This document shows, piece after piece, positions 6,723-15,603 of a stretch of 64,000 nt of DNA. Made by a program: the position numbers and the translations under genes. The notes under the pieces are model-generated. The model saw only the letters and a list, made by a program, of their open reading frames with translations, did not search any database and was not told the DNA's origin. The number at the start of each line of letters is the position of its first letter. Within the stretch, counting starts at the first letter, position 1. The stretch comes from Nakamurella alba. Its GTDB lineage: Bacteria; Actinomycetota; Actinomycetes; Mycobacteriales; Nakamurellaceae. The stretch spans positions 458,867 through 522,866 of the forward strand of contig NZ_WLYK01000008.1 in the NCBI RefSeq assembly GCF_009707545.1, read 5' to 3'.

Positions 6723-9700
6723 GTGCCCGCAGCCCTCCGGATCGCCGTTCTGGGTCCGGTCGAGGTGACCCTCGCCGGCAGCCCCACGACGGTGGCCGGC
6801 ACCCGGCTGCGGCGGCTGCTGCTCCGGTTGGCCGTCGACCCGGGCGCGGTGGTCGGCGCGGGCGAGCTCACCGACGCGGTCTGGCCCGAGGACCGTCCGG
6901 CCGATGCCGGCAACGCACTCCAGACACTGGTGTCGCGGCTCCGCCGGGCGTTCGGCGACACCGGCGCGGTGCTGCAGCTTTCCGGGGGCTATCGGCTCGA
7001 CCTCGATCCGGAGGACGTCGACGCGGTCCGGTTCGGCCGGCTGGCCGTCGCCGGTCATGCCGCGCTGGTCTCCGGCGACCCGTCCGGCGCGGCCGAGGCG
7101 TTGCGGGAGGCCGACCGGCTGTGGCGGGGCGAGCCGTACCTCGACGCTGCCGGGTCCGACTTCGCCGAGCGTGCGGTGGCCAGGTTGGTGGACGTCCGGC
7201 TGGACGCGCTCGCCGACCTCTTCCAGGCCGAGCTCGAGCTCGACCGGGCCGCGGAGATCGTGGGGCGCCTCGAGGCGGTCGCCGCCGACGAACTGCTGCG
7301 GGAGCGGTTCACCGCACTGCTGATGTCGGCGCTGGCCGCCCTCGGCCGGACCGCCGAGGCCCTGGCCGCCTACGAGCGGCTGCGTCGGCACCTGGCCGAC
7401 GAACTCGGCGTCGACCCCGGGCCGGAGGTGCAGGCCCGGCACCTGGCGTTGCTCCGCGGGGAGCCGACGCCGGACCAGCGGCGTGGACCCGCCACGAACC
7501 TGCGGTCGGAGTTCACCAGCTTCCTGGGCCGCGAGGCGGAGCTGGAGCGGGTGTCGTCGCTGATCGCCGAGCACCGGCTGACCACGATCGTCGGCCCGGG
7601 TGGTGCCGGCAAGACCCGGCTCGCCGGCCAGGCGGCGCTTCCCCTGGCCGATCGACTGCGCAGCGGTGTGTGGATGGTCGAGCTGGCGCCGGTCGGCGAG
7701 GCCGAGGGTGTTCCGGTGGCCGTGCTCGACGCGCTCGGCGCCCGCGCCGCCCGCCTGATGGAACCGGTGAATCGTGACATCCCGCAACGGGATTCGCGGC
7801 AGCGGCTGCTCACCCAGCTGCACGACGCCGACTGCCTGCTGGTCATGGACAACTGCGAGCATCTGCTGGAACCGGCCGCCCAACTGATCGCCGAGATCCT
7901 CGCCCGCTGTCCCGGGGTGCGGGTGCTCGCCACCAGCCGGGAGCCGCTGGGCATCGTCGGCGAAGCACTGTGTGTCGTGCCGCCGCTCGCGCTTCCGGCC
8001 GAGGGGGCCGACGTGGCGTCCGCGTTGGGGTCGCCGGCGGTGCAGCTGCTCGTCGAGCGTGCGTCGGCGGTGAGTGCGGACTTCGCGGTCGACGACGCGA
8101 CTGTCGCCGACATCGTCCGTGTCGTCAGGCGTCTCGACGGCATGCCACTGGCGATCGAGCTCGCCGCGGCCCGGCTCCGGCTGCTGCCGATCTCCGAGAT
8201 CGCCGTCCGGCTGGGTGACCGGTTCCGGCTGCTGAGCGGTGGGAACCGCGCTGCCCTGCCGCGGCACCGGACCCTGCGGGCGGTGGTGGAGTGGAGTTGG
8301 GACCTGCTCGGCGACGACGAGCGGTTGCTCGCGGAACGGCTCGCGGTGTTCCCGGCGGGTGCGACACCTCCTGCCGCGGCGGAGGTCTGCGGCCGGGACG
8401 GGCTGGACCCGGCCGACGTGCCCGACCTGCTGCTGGCGCTGGCCGACAAGTCGCTGCTGCAGCCGTCCGGCCCCGGCGTGCGCTACCGGATGCTGGAGAC
8501 GATCCGCGAGTACGGCGTCGAGCAACTGGTGCTGCGCGGTGAGGTGACCGAGGTGCGCGACGCGCACGCGCGGTACTTCCGGGAGTTGGTCGCCGAGCAG
8601 GACCCGTTGCTGCGCACCGCGGATCAGCTCCCGGCGCTGGCCACCTTCGCCGCCGAACGGGAGAACATCCTGGTCGCGCTGCGGCATCTCGGCGACTCCG
8701 GTGCGGTGTCCGAAATGCTGGACATGGTCCTCGGCCTGTTCTGGTACTGGACGCTGATCGGCTCGCACTCCGAGGCCGCGGTCTGGGCCGATTTCGTGCT
8801 GGACGCCACCACCGGCTCCCACGACCCGCGGCGGGTGCTGCTCGAGGCCGGCCGGGTGGTCACCATGGTCGCGGGTGGTGCGGATCCGGATCCGGACGTG
8901 AACGGACCGGCCCGGGGCTGGCAGATCTGGCAGCCGAAGCTGGTCGAGGTGGTGGACAAGCTGGTCGAGGTCGGGTCGGACTGGGACCACCCGATGGCAC
9001 AGCTGATGACCCCGGTCCTGGCCTACTTCGCCGGCGACGAGGACCGCGGGAAGGTGTTGGCGGACAAGGTTCTCGCCGACGGGGACCTCTGGGTGCGGTC
9101 CGCGTTGCTGACCATGCGGGCCGGTTTCGCCGAGAACTACGGCGCCATCGACGACATGCTGGCCGACGCGCAGGCCGGGTACGAGGGGTTCGTGCAGATC
9201 GGCGACCGATGGGGGATGGCCAGCGCGCTGTCGACCCGCGGGGTCGCCCATCTGATGGAGGGCGACCACGAGCGAGCCGCCGCCGACCTGCACCTGGCGC
9301 TGGAGTACCAGCAGATGATCGGTGCCACCGACGACGACCTGATGCTGCGCATGCGGATCGCCGACCTGCGCTGGCGGGCAGGGGATCTCGACGGTGCGCT
9401 GGAGGAGATCCGGGCGGCGCGGGCGCTGCGCGACGGGCAGCCCGCCTACGTCGAGCGCATGTGGTTCCTCGAGGCGACCGAGGCCTCCCTGGTGCTCGCT
9501 TCGGGCCGGGTCGACGAGGCGGTCGCGCTGATGACCCGGCTGCGCGCCGCCATCGCCGGACAGGGTCGTGACCACCCGATGTACGGCCATATGGCGGCGA
9601 TCCTCGGCGCCACCGCCGCCACCATCTCCGCCGCGGCCGGCGACCTCGACACCGCGTCGGCCGACCTGCGTCTCGCCTATCGGGAGGGCGTGCCGACCCA

Positions 9701-9959
9701 CGACCAGCCGGTCATCGCCGCCGTGGGTGTCGCCATCGCCGGCTACTTCCTTGCCCTCGGTGACGCCTCCCGTTCCGCGCGGGCGCTCGGGGCTTCCGCC
9801 CGGATCCGGGGGAGTGACAATGCCGGTGACCCAGCTGTTGTCGATGTCCGGACCCGACTCCTCGCCGTCCTTGCCTCCGACGTCTTCGACCGTCTCTACG
9901 CCGACGGCAAGTCCCTCGACCTCCCCGCCGCCATCGCCCTCCTCGACCCCTCCGCCTGA
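6723..9959 (+). CDS. Large SARP/AfsR-like transcriptional regulator (wHTH-BTAD-NB-ARC-TPR)
   Basis: A 1078-residue regulator. Order of parts: OmpR-type winged helix (about 3-90; VTLAGSPTTVAGTRLRRLLL), bacterial transcriptional activation domain (about 95-245; ending RRHLADELGVDPGPEVQARHLALL), and a STAND ATPase with Walker A VGPGGAGKTRLA near 290, Walker B DCLLVMDNCEHLL near 372, sensor RVLATSREPLGIVGE and GMPLAIELAAARLRLLP. A winged-helix linker and about 400 helical, TPR-like residues follow (MGDRWGMASALSTRGVAHLM and similar). Such proteins bind DNA in an ATP- and signal-dependent manner and often control secondary metabolism. I chose GTG 6723 because homology begins at PAALRIAVLGPVEV; an in-frame start at 6663 would add 20 unlike residues. 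Target genes are unknown. Confidence 0.85.
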   Translation: MPAALRIAVLGPVEVTLAGSPTTVAGTRLRRLLLRLAVDPGAVVGAGELTDAVWPEDRPADAGNALQTLVSRLRRAFGDTGAVLQLSGGYRLDLDPEDVDAVRFGRLAVAGHAALVSGDPSGAAEALREADRLWRGEPYLDAAGSDFAERAVARLVDVRLDALADLFQAELELDRAAEIVGRLEAVAADELLRERFTALLMSALAALGRTAEALAAYERLRRHLADELGVDPGPEVQARHLALLRGEPTPDQRRGPATNLRSEFTSFLGREAELERVSSLIAEHRLTTIVGPGGAGKTRLAGQAALPLADRLRSGVWMVELAPVGEAEGVPVAVLDALGARAARLMEPVNRDIPQRDSRQRLLTQLHDADCLLVMDNCEHLLEPAAQLIAEILARCPGVRVLATSREPLGIVGEALCVVPPLALPAEGADVASALGSPAVQLLVERASAVSADFAVDDATVADIVRVVRRLDGMPLAIELAAARLRLLPISEIAVRLGDRFRLLSGGNRAALPRHRTLRAVVEWSWDLLGDDERLLAERLAVFPAGATPPAAAEVCGRDGLDPADVPDLLLALADKSLLQPSGPGVRYRMLETIREYGVEQLVLRGEVTEVRDAHARYFRELVAEQDPLLRTADQLPALATFAAERENILVALRHLGDSGAVSEMLDMVLGLFWYWTLIGSHSEAAVWADFVLDATTGSHDPRRVLLEAGRVVTMVAGGADPDPDVNGPARGWQIWQPKLVEVVDKLVEVGSDWDHPMAQLMTPVLAYFAGDEDRGKVLADKVLADGDLWVRSALLTMRAGFAENYGAIDDMLADAQAGYEGFVQIGDRWGMASALSTRGVAHLMEGDHERAAADLHLALEYQQMIGATDDDLMLRMRIADLRWRAGDLDGALEEIRAARALRDGQPAYVERMWFLEATEASLVLASGRVDEAVALMTRLRAAIAGQGRDHPMYGHMAAILGATAATISAAAGDLDTASADLRLAYREGVPTHDQPVIAAVGVAIAGYFLALGDASRSARALGASARIRGSDNAGDPAVVDVRTRLLAVLASDVFDRLYADGKSLDLPAAIALLDPSA

Positions 9960-10279
9960 CTTCTGCTGCGGCGGGGGACCAACCGGGAGGAGTGGGGTCT
10001 GCGAGGCGCCGTCCTTCTACTTGGGGCCGTTTGCCGACACTGGTTGTCGGTGAACGGACCGGGAGGGACAGGCAGGGAGGGAGTGGGGGTCTGCGAGGCG
10101 CCGTCTCTCCGTTCGGGCCGTCTGCCGACACTGGTTGTCGGTGAACGGACCGGGAGCGGCTGGCCTTGGGGTCTGGGCGGTTCGGTCGGCGCCGTCTCGA
10201 TGTTCGGGCCGTTTGCCGACAGTGGTTGTCGGTGAACGGACCGGGAGGGCGGCGGCAGTCGGAGAGATGTCGCTCAGGA
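9960..10279. repeat. Left hairpin array: three 91-bp tandem units, each with a 37-nt hairpin
   Basis: The 320-bp gap holds no believable gene. It carries three copies of a 37-nt hairpin at 10024-10060, 10115-10151 and 10206-10242, spaced exactly 91 bp apart. The sequence between hairpins also repeats (GGCGCCGTC before each). Left arm is GGGCCGTTTGCCGACA, loop CTGGT or GTGGT, right arm TGTCGGTGAACGGACC. As RNA this is a 16-bp stem with one G-A mismatch and two G-U pairs in copies 1 and 3; copy 2 has one further mismatch. The array abuts the 3' end of the DUF559 gene. Confidence 0.85.
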
Positions 10280-11176
10280 TCACCTGACCGAAGAACGCAG
10301 TACCGCTGTACTGATCTCGGCGACGACCTGCTCGGGGCTGCGAGTCAGTTGGTACCAGGTGTACCGAAGGACCGTCCAGCCGGCCACCATGAAGGCGTTC
10401 TGTCGCCACCTGTCCTTCTCGAAGCGCTCAGGATCCGAATGGAAGGCCCATCCGTCGATCTCGATTGCCACGCGTTGGCGGAGGAATGCCAGGTCAGGCA
10501 GGTAGGTGGCGTTCGCCAATCGCACCTCCGGGTTGATCTGCCACCCGGTGATACCTGCGGCTCGGAGGAGCCGGTGACAGATCCGCTCCGACTCCGCATG
10601 GGCGCCGTCCGCGGCTGTCGCGAGCAGACGTGTGGCGGCCGGGCTGCCACGGCGGCGACCCCACTCGTCGTGGGCGGCCGCCACCAGGTCGAGGGGAAGA
10701 CCGCGCAGCAGCGCACGATCGAACATCTCCACCCCTTGTTCGCCCATCTCGACGGCACCGTCCAGCGCGGCGATGGTCTTGGGCACGACGGCGATCCCCT
10801 TGACGCGCACGACGTCCTTGATCGGGTAGTCGCGTCGGACCACCGCGATTCCGTCCTGTGCCCGGAGATGGCGGTTCCGCGGAATGATCAGCGTGATCAT
10901 CGGGGGTTCGAGATCCGTGCAGCCCCACCACCAGGCTGCTGCCCATCCCGAGATCGCCGAGGGCGAGCCGGCCCAGAGTGCCGTGGCCCGGATCGCTGAC
11001 CTCATGCTCGGTTCGACGACGGCCGACCGGTAGACGGACGGACGAACCTGTACCCAAGTGCCGACCCGCACGCGGTAGTCGATCTGGCGCTCCGTCATCC
11101 CGCAACGCACTGCCTGGGCACGCCCGATCAGCCCGTCCTGTGTGCGCATCACGTTGTGCGCTGCTTGTTCCCCCAT
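10280..11176 (-). CDS. AbiEi-like N-terminal domain plus DUF559 (Vsr-like endonuclease fold) protein
   Basis: A 298-residue protein. The first 60 or so residues resemble the winged-helix start of type IV antitoxin AbiEi-like proteins (GLIGRAQAVRCGMTERQIDYRV followed by WVQVRPSVYRSA). The C-terminal 100 are DUF559: HAESERICHRLLRAAGI, then YLPDLAFLRQRVAIEIDGWAFH, then DRWRQNAFMVAGWTVLRYTW. This is the PD-(D/E)xK/Vsr-like pattern with Asp, Glu-x-Asp and His in place. Activity is inferred, not known: many actinomycetes carry numerous such genes. The start is uncertain: ATG 11176 is used, while a GTG at 11206 would add ten residues; neither has a clear ribosome binding site. Related hairpin arrays lie on both sides. 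Confidence 0.7.
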   Translation of the reverse strand: MGEQAAHNVMRTQDGLIGRAQAVRCGMTERQIDYRVRVGTWVQVRPSVYRSAVVEPSMRSAIRATALWAGSPSAISGWAAAWWWGCTDLEPPMITLIIPRNRHLRAQDGIAVVRRDYPIKDVVRVKGIAVVPKTIAALDGAVEMGEQGVEMFDRALLRGLPLDLVAAAHDEWGRRRGSPAATRLLATAADGAHAESERICHRLLRAAGITGWQINPEVRLANATYLPDLAFLRQRVAIEIDGWAFHSDPERFEKDRWRQNAFMVAGWTVLRYTWYQLTRSPEQVVAEISTAVLRSSVR

Positions 11177-11946
11177 GAGGGCAGCATTGCCGACTCCGGG
11201 CCTCACCCCGCGAAGCTGTCCACATTGCCGAGGTCAGCTCCACTTCCGCAACGGTGGACTTCGAAGACCACGGTCGAGCGGCGCGGCGGACCCAGCATTC
11301 TGCACGCCGAGCTCCACACGGGTGTGCGACCCGAAGAGAATGCGCCCCCGAACAACCGAGCCGTCGACGTCGGCCGTGCGGCACCACTTGTTCGTGGGCC
11401 GGATGCCGACAGTGGTTGTAGGTAGTCGGCCCGACGGTGAGATCGCCTGTCCGGCAGTCGTTCAGGGGTGGGTAGTCAGTGGTTCTGGCCGGGGGTCCCG
11501 AGCTGTCGTGGGCCGGATGCCGACAGTGGGTGTAGGTAGTCGGCCCGGTGGTGAGATCTCCTGTGCGGCTGTCGTTCAGGGGTGGGTAGCCGGTGGTTCT
11601 GGCCGGGGGTCCCGAGCTGTCGTGGGCCGGATGCCGACAGTGGTTGAGGGTAGTCGGCCCGGTGGTGAGATCTCCTGTGCGGCTGTCGTTCAGGGGTGGG
11701 TAGCCGGTGGTTCTGGGAGCGGCGCCTGGCTCTCGTGGGCCGGATGCCGACAGTGGCTGTAGGCACACGGCCCGGCAGTAGGTCTTGTGCTCAGTCCCAC
11801 GCCGCGGCCGACGATCTCGGCCGCCACAACCGCCCCGCCACGCCGCACCGACCCACCCCGCCCACCCCACCGCCACCCACCCGCGCCCGAACGCCGAACG
11901 GGCCGAACCCGGCAGAGGGTCGGCCCGTCGGCAGAAGGAGAAGGAG
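11177..11946. repeat. Right hairpin array: 3.4 tandem units of about 114 bp with four 37-nt hairpins
   Basis: Hairpins lie at 11396-11432, 11510-11546, 11624-11660 and 11737-11773 (spacings 114, 114, 113). Left arm GGGCCGGATGCCGACA is identical in all four. The loop is mostly GTGGT. The right arm is TGTAGGTAGTCGGCCC with small changes. The stem base is a perfect GGGCCG/CGGCCC. Same element as the left array, but here the third base pair is G-C instead of G-A. The intervening 77 bases are near-identical between units. Bases 11177-11392 and 11775-11890 show no gene or motif I recognise. Confidence 0.85.
11898..11928 (-). terminator. Hairpin terminator downstream of the ABC transporter operon
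   Basis: ACGGGCCGAACCC (11898-11910) pairs with GGGTCGGCCCGT (11917-11928): a 12-bp stem with one bulged A and a six-base loop, starting 19 bases beyond the permease stop on the minus strand. Confidence 0.6.
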
Positions 11947-12771
11947 TCAGGCCCGACGGCGGTAGCCGCGGAGGGCGAGGGGGACGAAGACGACGAGGAG
12001 GACGGCCATCCAGCCGAGGGTCCACCAGAGGTTCTCGGCGACCGGGCCGCCGACCATCAGGCCGCGGACGGTGGAGACGAGGTGGGAGATGGGGTTGACG
12101 TTGACGAATGCCTGCAGCCAGCCGGGCATGGTGTCGGTCTGGACGAAGGTGTTGGAGCCGAAGGAGAGCGGCAGCACCAGCAGGAACATGATGCCCTGCA
12201 CGGCGCCGGCGGTCCGGGCGATCATGCCGACGAACACCGAGATCCAGCAGAAGCAGAGGGCGAAGGCGATGGACAGGCCGACCGCGGCGACCGCTGCGAG
12301 GAAAGATGTCTCGACGCGGAAGCCCATCAGGTAGCCGACGCCCAGGGTGATCACGCAGAGGATCAGGTAGCGGGCGAAGTCGGCGACCACCGCGCCGACC
12401 AGCGGCGCGGACCGGGCGATGGGCAGCGACCGGAACCGGTCGAAGACGCCCTTCTCGATGTCGGCATTGAGGTTCTGGCCGAGCGCGACGCCCGCCATCG
12501 CGATGGACTGGCCGAGCAGGCCGGGCAGCAGGAACTGCAGGTAGGTCGCCTGGGACCCGCCGGCGATCGCGCCTCCGAAGATGTAGGTGAACAGCAGCAG
12601 GAAGATGACCGGCTGGATGGTGACGTCGATCAGGGCTTCCGGCGTCCGCCAGGTCTTGATCAGGCTGCGTTTCGCGAGGGCACCGACGTGGCGCAGGAAC
12701 GAGAGCGAGCTGCCCTCGGTGGAGGTGGTGGTGGCGACGGGGGTCGCGGGACGCGACAGGGTGGTGGTCAT
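11947..12771 (-). CDS. ABC-2 type transporter permease (DrrB-like)
   Basis: A 274-residue membrane protein with six hydrophobic segments and the ABC-2 signature. Early residues KRSLIKTWRTPEALIDVTIQ and QPVIFLLLFTYIFGGAIAGG mark the DrrB subfamily, and LPLSFGSNTFV and NPISHLVSTVRGLMVGGP mark the last conserved loop. With its ATPase partner it should export a hydrophobic or lipid-like compound; DrrAB of anthracycline producers is the name-giving example, but substrate cannot be predicted. Its ATG overlaps the stop of the ATPase gene by four bases, so the two are translationally coupled. A hairpin terminator follows. Confidence 0.88.
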   Translation of the reverse strand: MTTTLSRPATPVATTTSTEGSSLSFLRHVGALAKRSLIKTWRTPEALIDVTIQPVIFLLLFTYIFGGAIAGGSQATYLQFLLPGLLGQSIAMAGVALGQNLNADIEKGVFDRFRSLPIARSAPLVGAVVADFARYLILCVITLGVGYLMGFRVETSFLAAVAAVGLSIAFALCFCWISVFVGMIARTAGAVQGIMFLLVLPLSFGSNTFVQTDTMPGWLQAFVNVNPISHLVSTVRGLMVGGPVAENLWWTLGWMAVLLVVFVPLALRGYRRRA

Positions 12772-13739
12772 GCTGCCCTCCCGGAATCAGCAGTGGTGTC
12801 GGAGGTTTCGGCCGAGTGTCCGGTGAGGGTCATGAAGACCTCGTCCAGACTCGGCAGGTGGAGCGACATCTCGAGGACCGGGATGTTCTCCGCGGCCAGT
12901 GCGGCGACGACGGCGGGCAGGGCGGACTCGTCGGGCACCGGGACGGACAGCTTGTCCCGCCCGGAGACCTCCGGGCGCCCGGAGCCGATACCGGCCAGCA
13001 GGGAACGGACGTCGTCGAGCCGCGCCGGATCGGACGGCCGCACCTCGATGCGGTGACCGCCGATGACCCGCTTCAGGCCGTCCGGGGTGTCGTGGGCGAT
13101 GACCCGGCCGGCGTCGATGACGCTGATCCGGTCGGCCAGCGCATCCGCCTCCTCCAGGTACTGGGTGGTCAGCAGCACGGTCGAACCGTCGTCGACCAGC
13201 CGCCGCACCACGTCCCACATGTCCTCGCGCTTGGCCGGGTCGAGTCCGGTGGTCGGCTCGTCGAGGAAGATCACCTGCGGCCGGCCGACAAGGCTGGCCG
13301 CCAGGTCGAGGCGGCGGCGCATGCCGCCGGAGTAGGTCTTGGCGGTGCGTCCGGACGCGGCGGTCAGGTCGAACCACTCGAGCAGCTCGCCGGCCCGGGC
13401 CTTCGCATCCCGGCTCGACAGGTTCAGCAGGGTGCCGATCAGCACCAGGTTCTGCATGCCGGTCAGGTCCTCGTCGACCGAGGCGTACTGGCCGGTGAGG
13501 CCGATGGTCCTCCGCACCTGGTGCGCGTCGCGGATGACGTCGTAACCGGCGACCCGGGCGGATCCCGAGTCGGGCTTGAGCAGGGTGGCCAGGACGCGGA
13601 CGGACGTGGTCTTGCCGGCGCCGTTGGGGCCGAGTACACCCAGGACGGTGCCGGCCTCCGCGGACAGGCTCACCCCGTCCAGGGCTTGGGTGGTGCCGAA
13701 GCGCTTGCGCAGATCCTCGGCCTCGATGATGGGAGTCAT
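12768..13739 (-). CDS. ABC transporter ATP-binding protein (DrrA-like)
   Basis: A 323-residue ATPase. Walker A is GPNGAGKTTS (about residue 37), Q-loop IGLTGQYASVDEDLTG, signature YSGGMRRRLDLAASL, Walker B QVIFLDEPTTGLDP and H-loop TTQYLEEAD. The C-terminal extension of about 90 residues (GGHRIEVRPSDPARLDDV to EVFMTLTGHSAE) is typical of the DrrA subfamily, which energises ABC-2 exporters. The start at ATG 13737-13739 is well supported by AAGGAGGAG upstream. First gene of a two-gene operon with the permease, divergent from the SDR gene across 141 bp. Confidence 0.9.
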   Translation of the reverse strand: MTPIIEAEDLRKRFGTTQALDGVSLSAEAGTVLGVLGPNGAGKTTSVRVLATLLKPDSGSARVAGYDVIRDAHQVRRTIGLTGQYASVDEDLTGMQNLVLIGTLLNLSSRDAKARAGELLEWFDLTAASGRTAKTYSGGMRRRLDLAASLVGRPQVIFLDEPTTGLDPAKREDMWDVVRRLVDDGSTVLLTTQYLEEADALADRISVIDAGRVIAHDTPDGLKRVIGGHRIEVRPSDPARLDDVRSLLAGIGSGRPEVSGRDKLSVPVPDESALPAVVAALAAENIPVLEMSLHLPSLDEVFMTLTGHSAETSDTTADSGRAA

Positions 13740-13880
13740 GATGTCTCCTCCTTCGTGGTCGCGGGCCGGGTCCGGCCCTGTTGGGATCGATGGTGCGCGG
13801 GGCCGCTGGCATGCGGCTGACACGGCGCTGACAGCGAAAGCCTCCCGGCCCGCTGCCGATGACAGCGATCAAGGAACCCG

Positions 13881-14603
13881 ATGAACCCGCAGGTCACGGC
13901 CGTCACCGGCGGTGGACGCGGGATCGGGGCTGCCATCGTCCGGCAGCTCGCCGCGGACGGGCACCGGGTGGCGATCGGCTACCGCGACGACGAAGCGTCC
14001 GCGCGGCGGCTCGCGGAGGAGGTCGGTGACGGCGCGATCGCGGTCCGCGCCGACGTCACCGATGCCGGATCCGTCGAGGACTTCCTCGCCGCCGCGGCGT
14101 CCCTCGGTCCGCTGACCGGGGTGGTGGCGAACGCCGGTGCGACCCTGCACGTCGGGCCACTCGCCGACACCCCGGTCGAGGTGATCGGGAAGGTGCTCGA
14201 CGTCAACCTGCTCGGGGTGGTGCTGACCTGCCGGGCCGCCGCCCGGGTGCTGGGCCCCGGCGGTGCGATCGTCACCATCTCCTCGGCCGCCGCGACGATC
14301 GGCTCGCCGGGGGAGTACGTGCACTACGCCGCCGCCAAGGCCGGGGTCGAGGCGCTGACCGTCGGGCTGGCCAAGGAGCTCGGGCCGCGGTCGATCCGGG
14401 TGAACTGCGTGGCGCCGGGGACCGTGCGCACCGGGATCCACGCGGACGCCGGTGATCCGGGGCGGCCGGACCGGGTGGCCGCGCGGGTCCCGCTGGGCCG
14501 GGTGGCAGAGCCCGACGAGATCGCCCCGGCCGTGGCCTTCCTGCTCGGGCCGGGTTCCGGGTTCGTGACCGGAGCGGTGCTGCGGGTGGCCGGCGGGCTT
14601 TGA
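13881..14603 (+). CDS. SDR family oxidoreductase (FabG-like)
   Basis: A 240-residue classical short-chain dehydrogenase. It has the NAD(P) motif TGGGRGIGAAIV at about residue 9, DVTDAGSV for the adenine site, VVANAGATLHVG (the NNAG equivalent is ANAG), the Ser of TISSAAATIGSPGEY and the Tyr-x3-Lys pair in YVHYAAAKAGVEAL. The usual VNCVAPGTVRTGI and the C-terminal FVTGAVLRVAGGL are present. Length and motifs fit a 3-oxoacyl-ACP reductase-like enzyme, but this superfamily is too broad to name a substrate. AAGGA precedes the ATG. It stands alone, divergent from the ABC exporter. Confidence 0.85.
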   Translation: MNPQVTAVTGGGRGIGAAIVRQLAADGHRVAIGYRDDEASARRLAEEVGDGAIAVRADVTDAGSVEDFLAAAASLGPLTGVVANAGATLHVGPLADTPVEVIGKVLDVNLLGVVLTCRAAARVLGPGGAIVTISSAAATIGSPGEYVHYAAAKAGVEALTVGLAKELGPRSIRVNCVAPGTVRTGIHADAGDPGRPDRVAARVPLGRVAEPDEIAPAVAFLLGPGSGFVTGAVLRVAGGL

Positions 14604-14841
14604 GTCGCGACCGACCGCGAACCCACACATGCCCGGTTGTGCCCGGATCCCACCGGATGCCCGATCGGGTCCGCCCGATCCATACCCGAGTTGCGAGAGA
14701 ACACAGATCAGGCCAGTCTTGTCGGCAGTTGCCCGGCGGCGGTGCCCGTCACAGCCGCCGGGTGATCCAGATCCAAGCAGGCAGAACCAGGCATGATCAG
14801 GCATCCCCGAGTACTCGCCGACGACGGCGGAGAGGGACCAG

Positions 14842-15603
14842 ATGTACGCGGTGGAGCGGCGGCAGCAGATCGTCGACCGTGCGCGCCGGGACGGCCGGGT
14901 CGCGGTCACCGAGTTGTCCGAGTCGCTGGACGTCGCGCCGGAGACCATCCGCCGCGACCTGTTCGTCCTCGAGCAGCAGGGACTGGTCAACCGGGTGCAC
15001 GGCGGCGCACTCCCGGCCGACCGCATCGGCTTCGAGGGCACCGTCACCACCCGGCGGGACCGGCACCCGGAGGAGAAGCTGCGGATCGTCCGGCGGGCGG
15101 TCGCCGAGGTGGCCGACGCCGAGGTCGTCTTCTTCGACGAGGGCTCGACGGTCACGCTGCTCGCCGAGGTGCTGGACCCGGACAGGCCGCTCACCGCCGT
15201 CACCCCGTCGCTGTCGGCCGCGATCGCGCTGGCCTCCCGCCCGCAGGTCTCGGTGATCCTGCTCGGCGGTCAGGTGCGGCCGCTCTCGCTGGCCTCGGCC
15301 GGCACCTGGCCGACCCGCATGCTCGCCGAGATGGTCGTCGACGTCGCGTTTCTCGGCGCCAACGGCATCACCCAGGAGCACGGGCTGACCTGCCCCGACA
15401 TCGCCGTCGCCGCCGTCAAGCGGGCAGCGGTGGCCGCCTCCCGCCGGCGGGTGGTGCTCGCCGACGGCTCCAAGTTCGGCACGGACGCGTTCGCCTCCTT
15501 CGCCCGGCTGCAGGAGATCGACCTCATCATCACCGGGGCCTCCGCGCCCCGGTCCGCACTCGACGCCCTGCGGGGCAGCAAGGTCCAGGTGGTCCGCGCA
15601 TGA
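14842..15603 (+). CDS. DeoR/GlpR family transcriptional repressor of the sugar operon
   Basis: A 253-residue regulator. The N-terminal helix-turn-helix (residues about 1-57) carries the DeoR signature: RRQQIVDRARRDGRVAVTELSESL, then VAPETIRRDLFVLEQQGLV and RVHGGAL. The C-terminal DeoRC sensor domain binds phosphorylated sugars in known members; here the phosphate-loop-like VVFFDEGSTVTLLAEVL and FLGANGITQEHGLTCPD are visible. AGAGGG lies before the ATG. The stop overlaps the start of the kinase gene (ATGA), so it is the first gene of the sugar operon. It presumably autoregulates it, responding to a phosphorylated intermediate of the pathway. Confidence 0.9.
   Translation: MYAVERRQQIVDRARRDGRVAVTELSESLDVAPETIRRDLFVLEQQGLVNRVHGGALPADRIGFEGTVTTRRDRHPEEKLRIVRRAVAEVADAEVVFFDEGSTVTLLAEVLDPDRPLTAVTPSLSAAIALASRPQVSVILLGGQVRPLSLASAGTWPTRMLAEMVVDVAFLGANGITQEHGLTCPDIAVAAVKRAAVAASRRRVVLADGSKFGTDAFASFARLQEIDLIITGASAPRSALDALRGSKVQVVRA

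Noticed and set aside
6654..9701. Very long open frame on the minus strand opposite the SARP gene
   Set aside because: A high-G+C shadow frame: low-complexity Gly/Arg/His-rich translation with no domain, fully opposite a gene with clear motifs.
11142..11762. Plus-strand frame through the right hairpin array
   Set aside because: It translates the repeats into V-G-R-M-P-T-V runs, has no ribosome site and overlaps the 5' end of the DUF559 gene.
10024..11773. CRISPR array (regular 37-nt repeats)
   Set aside because: The intervening sequences are themselves near-identical within each array, so they are not spacers. No cas gene is present, and periods of 91 and 114 bp are too long.
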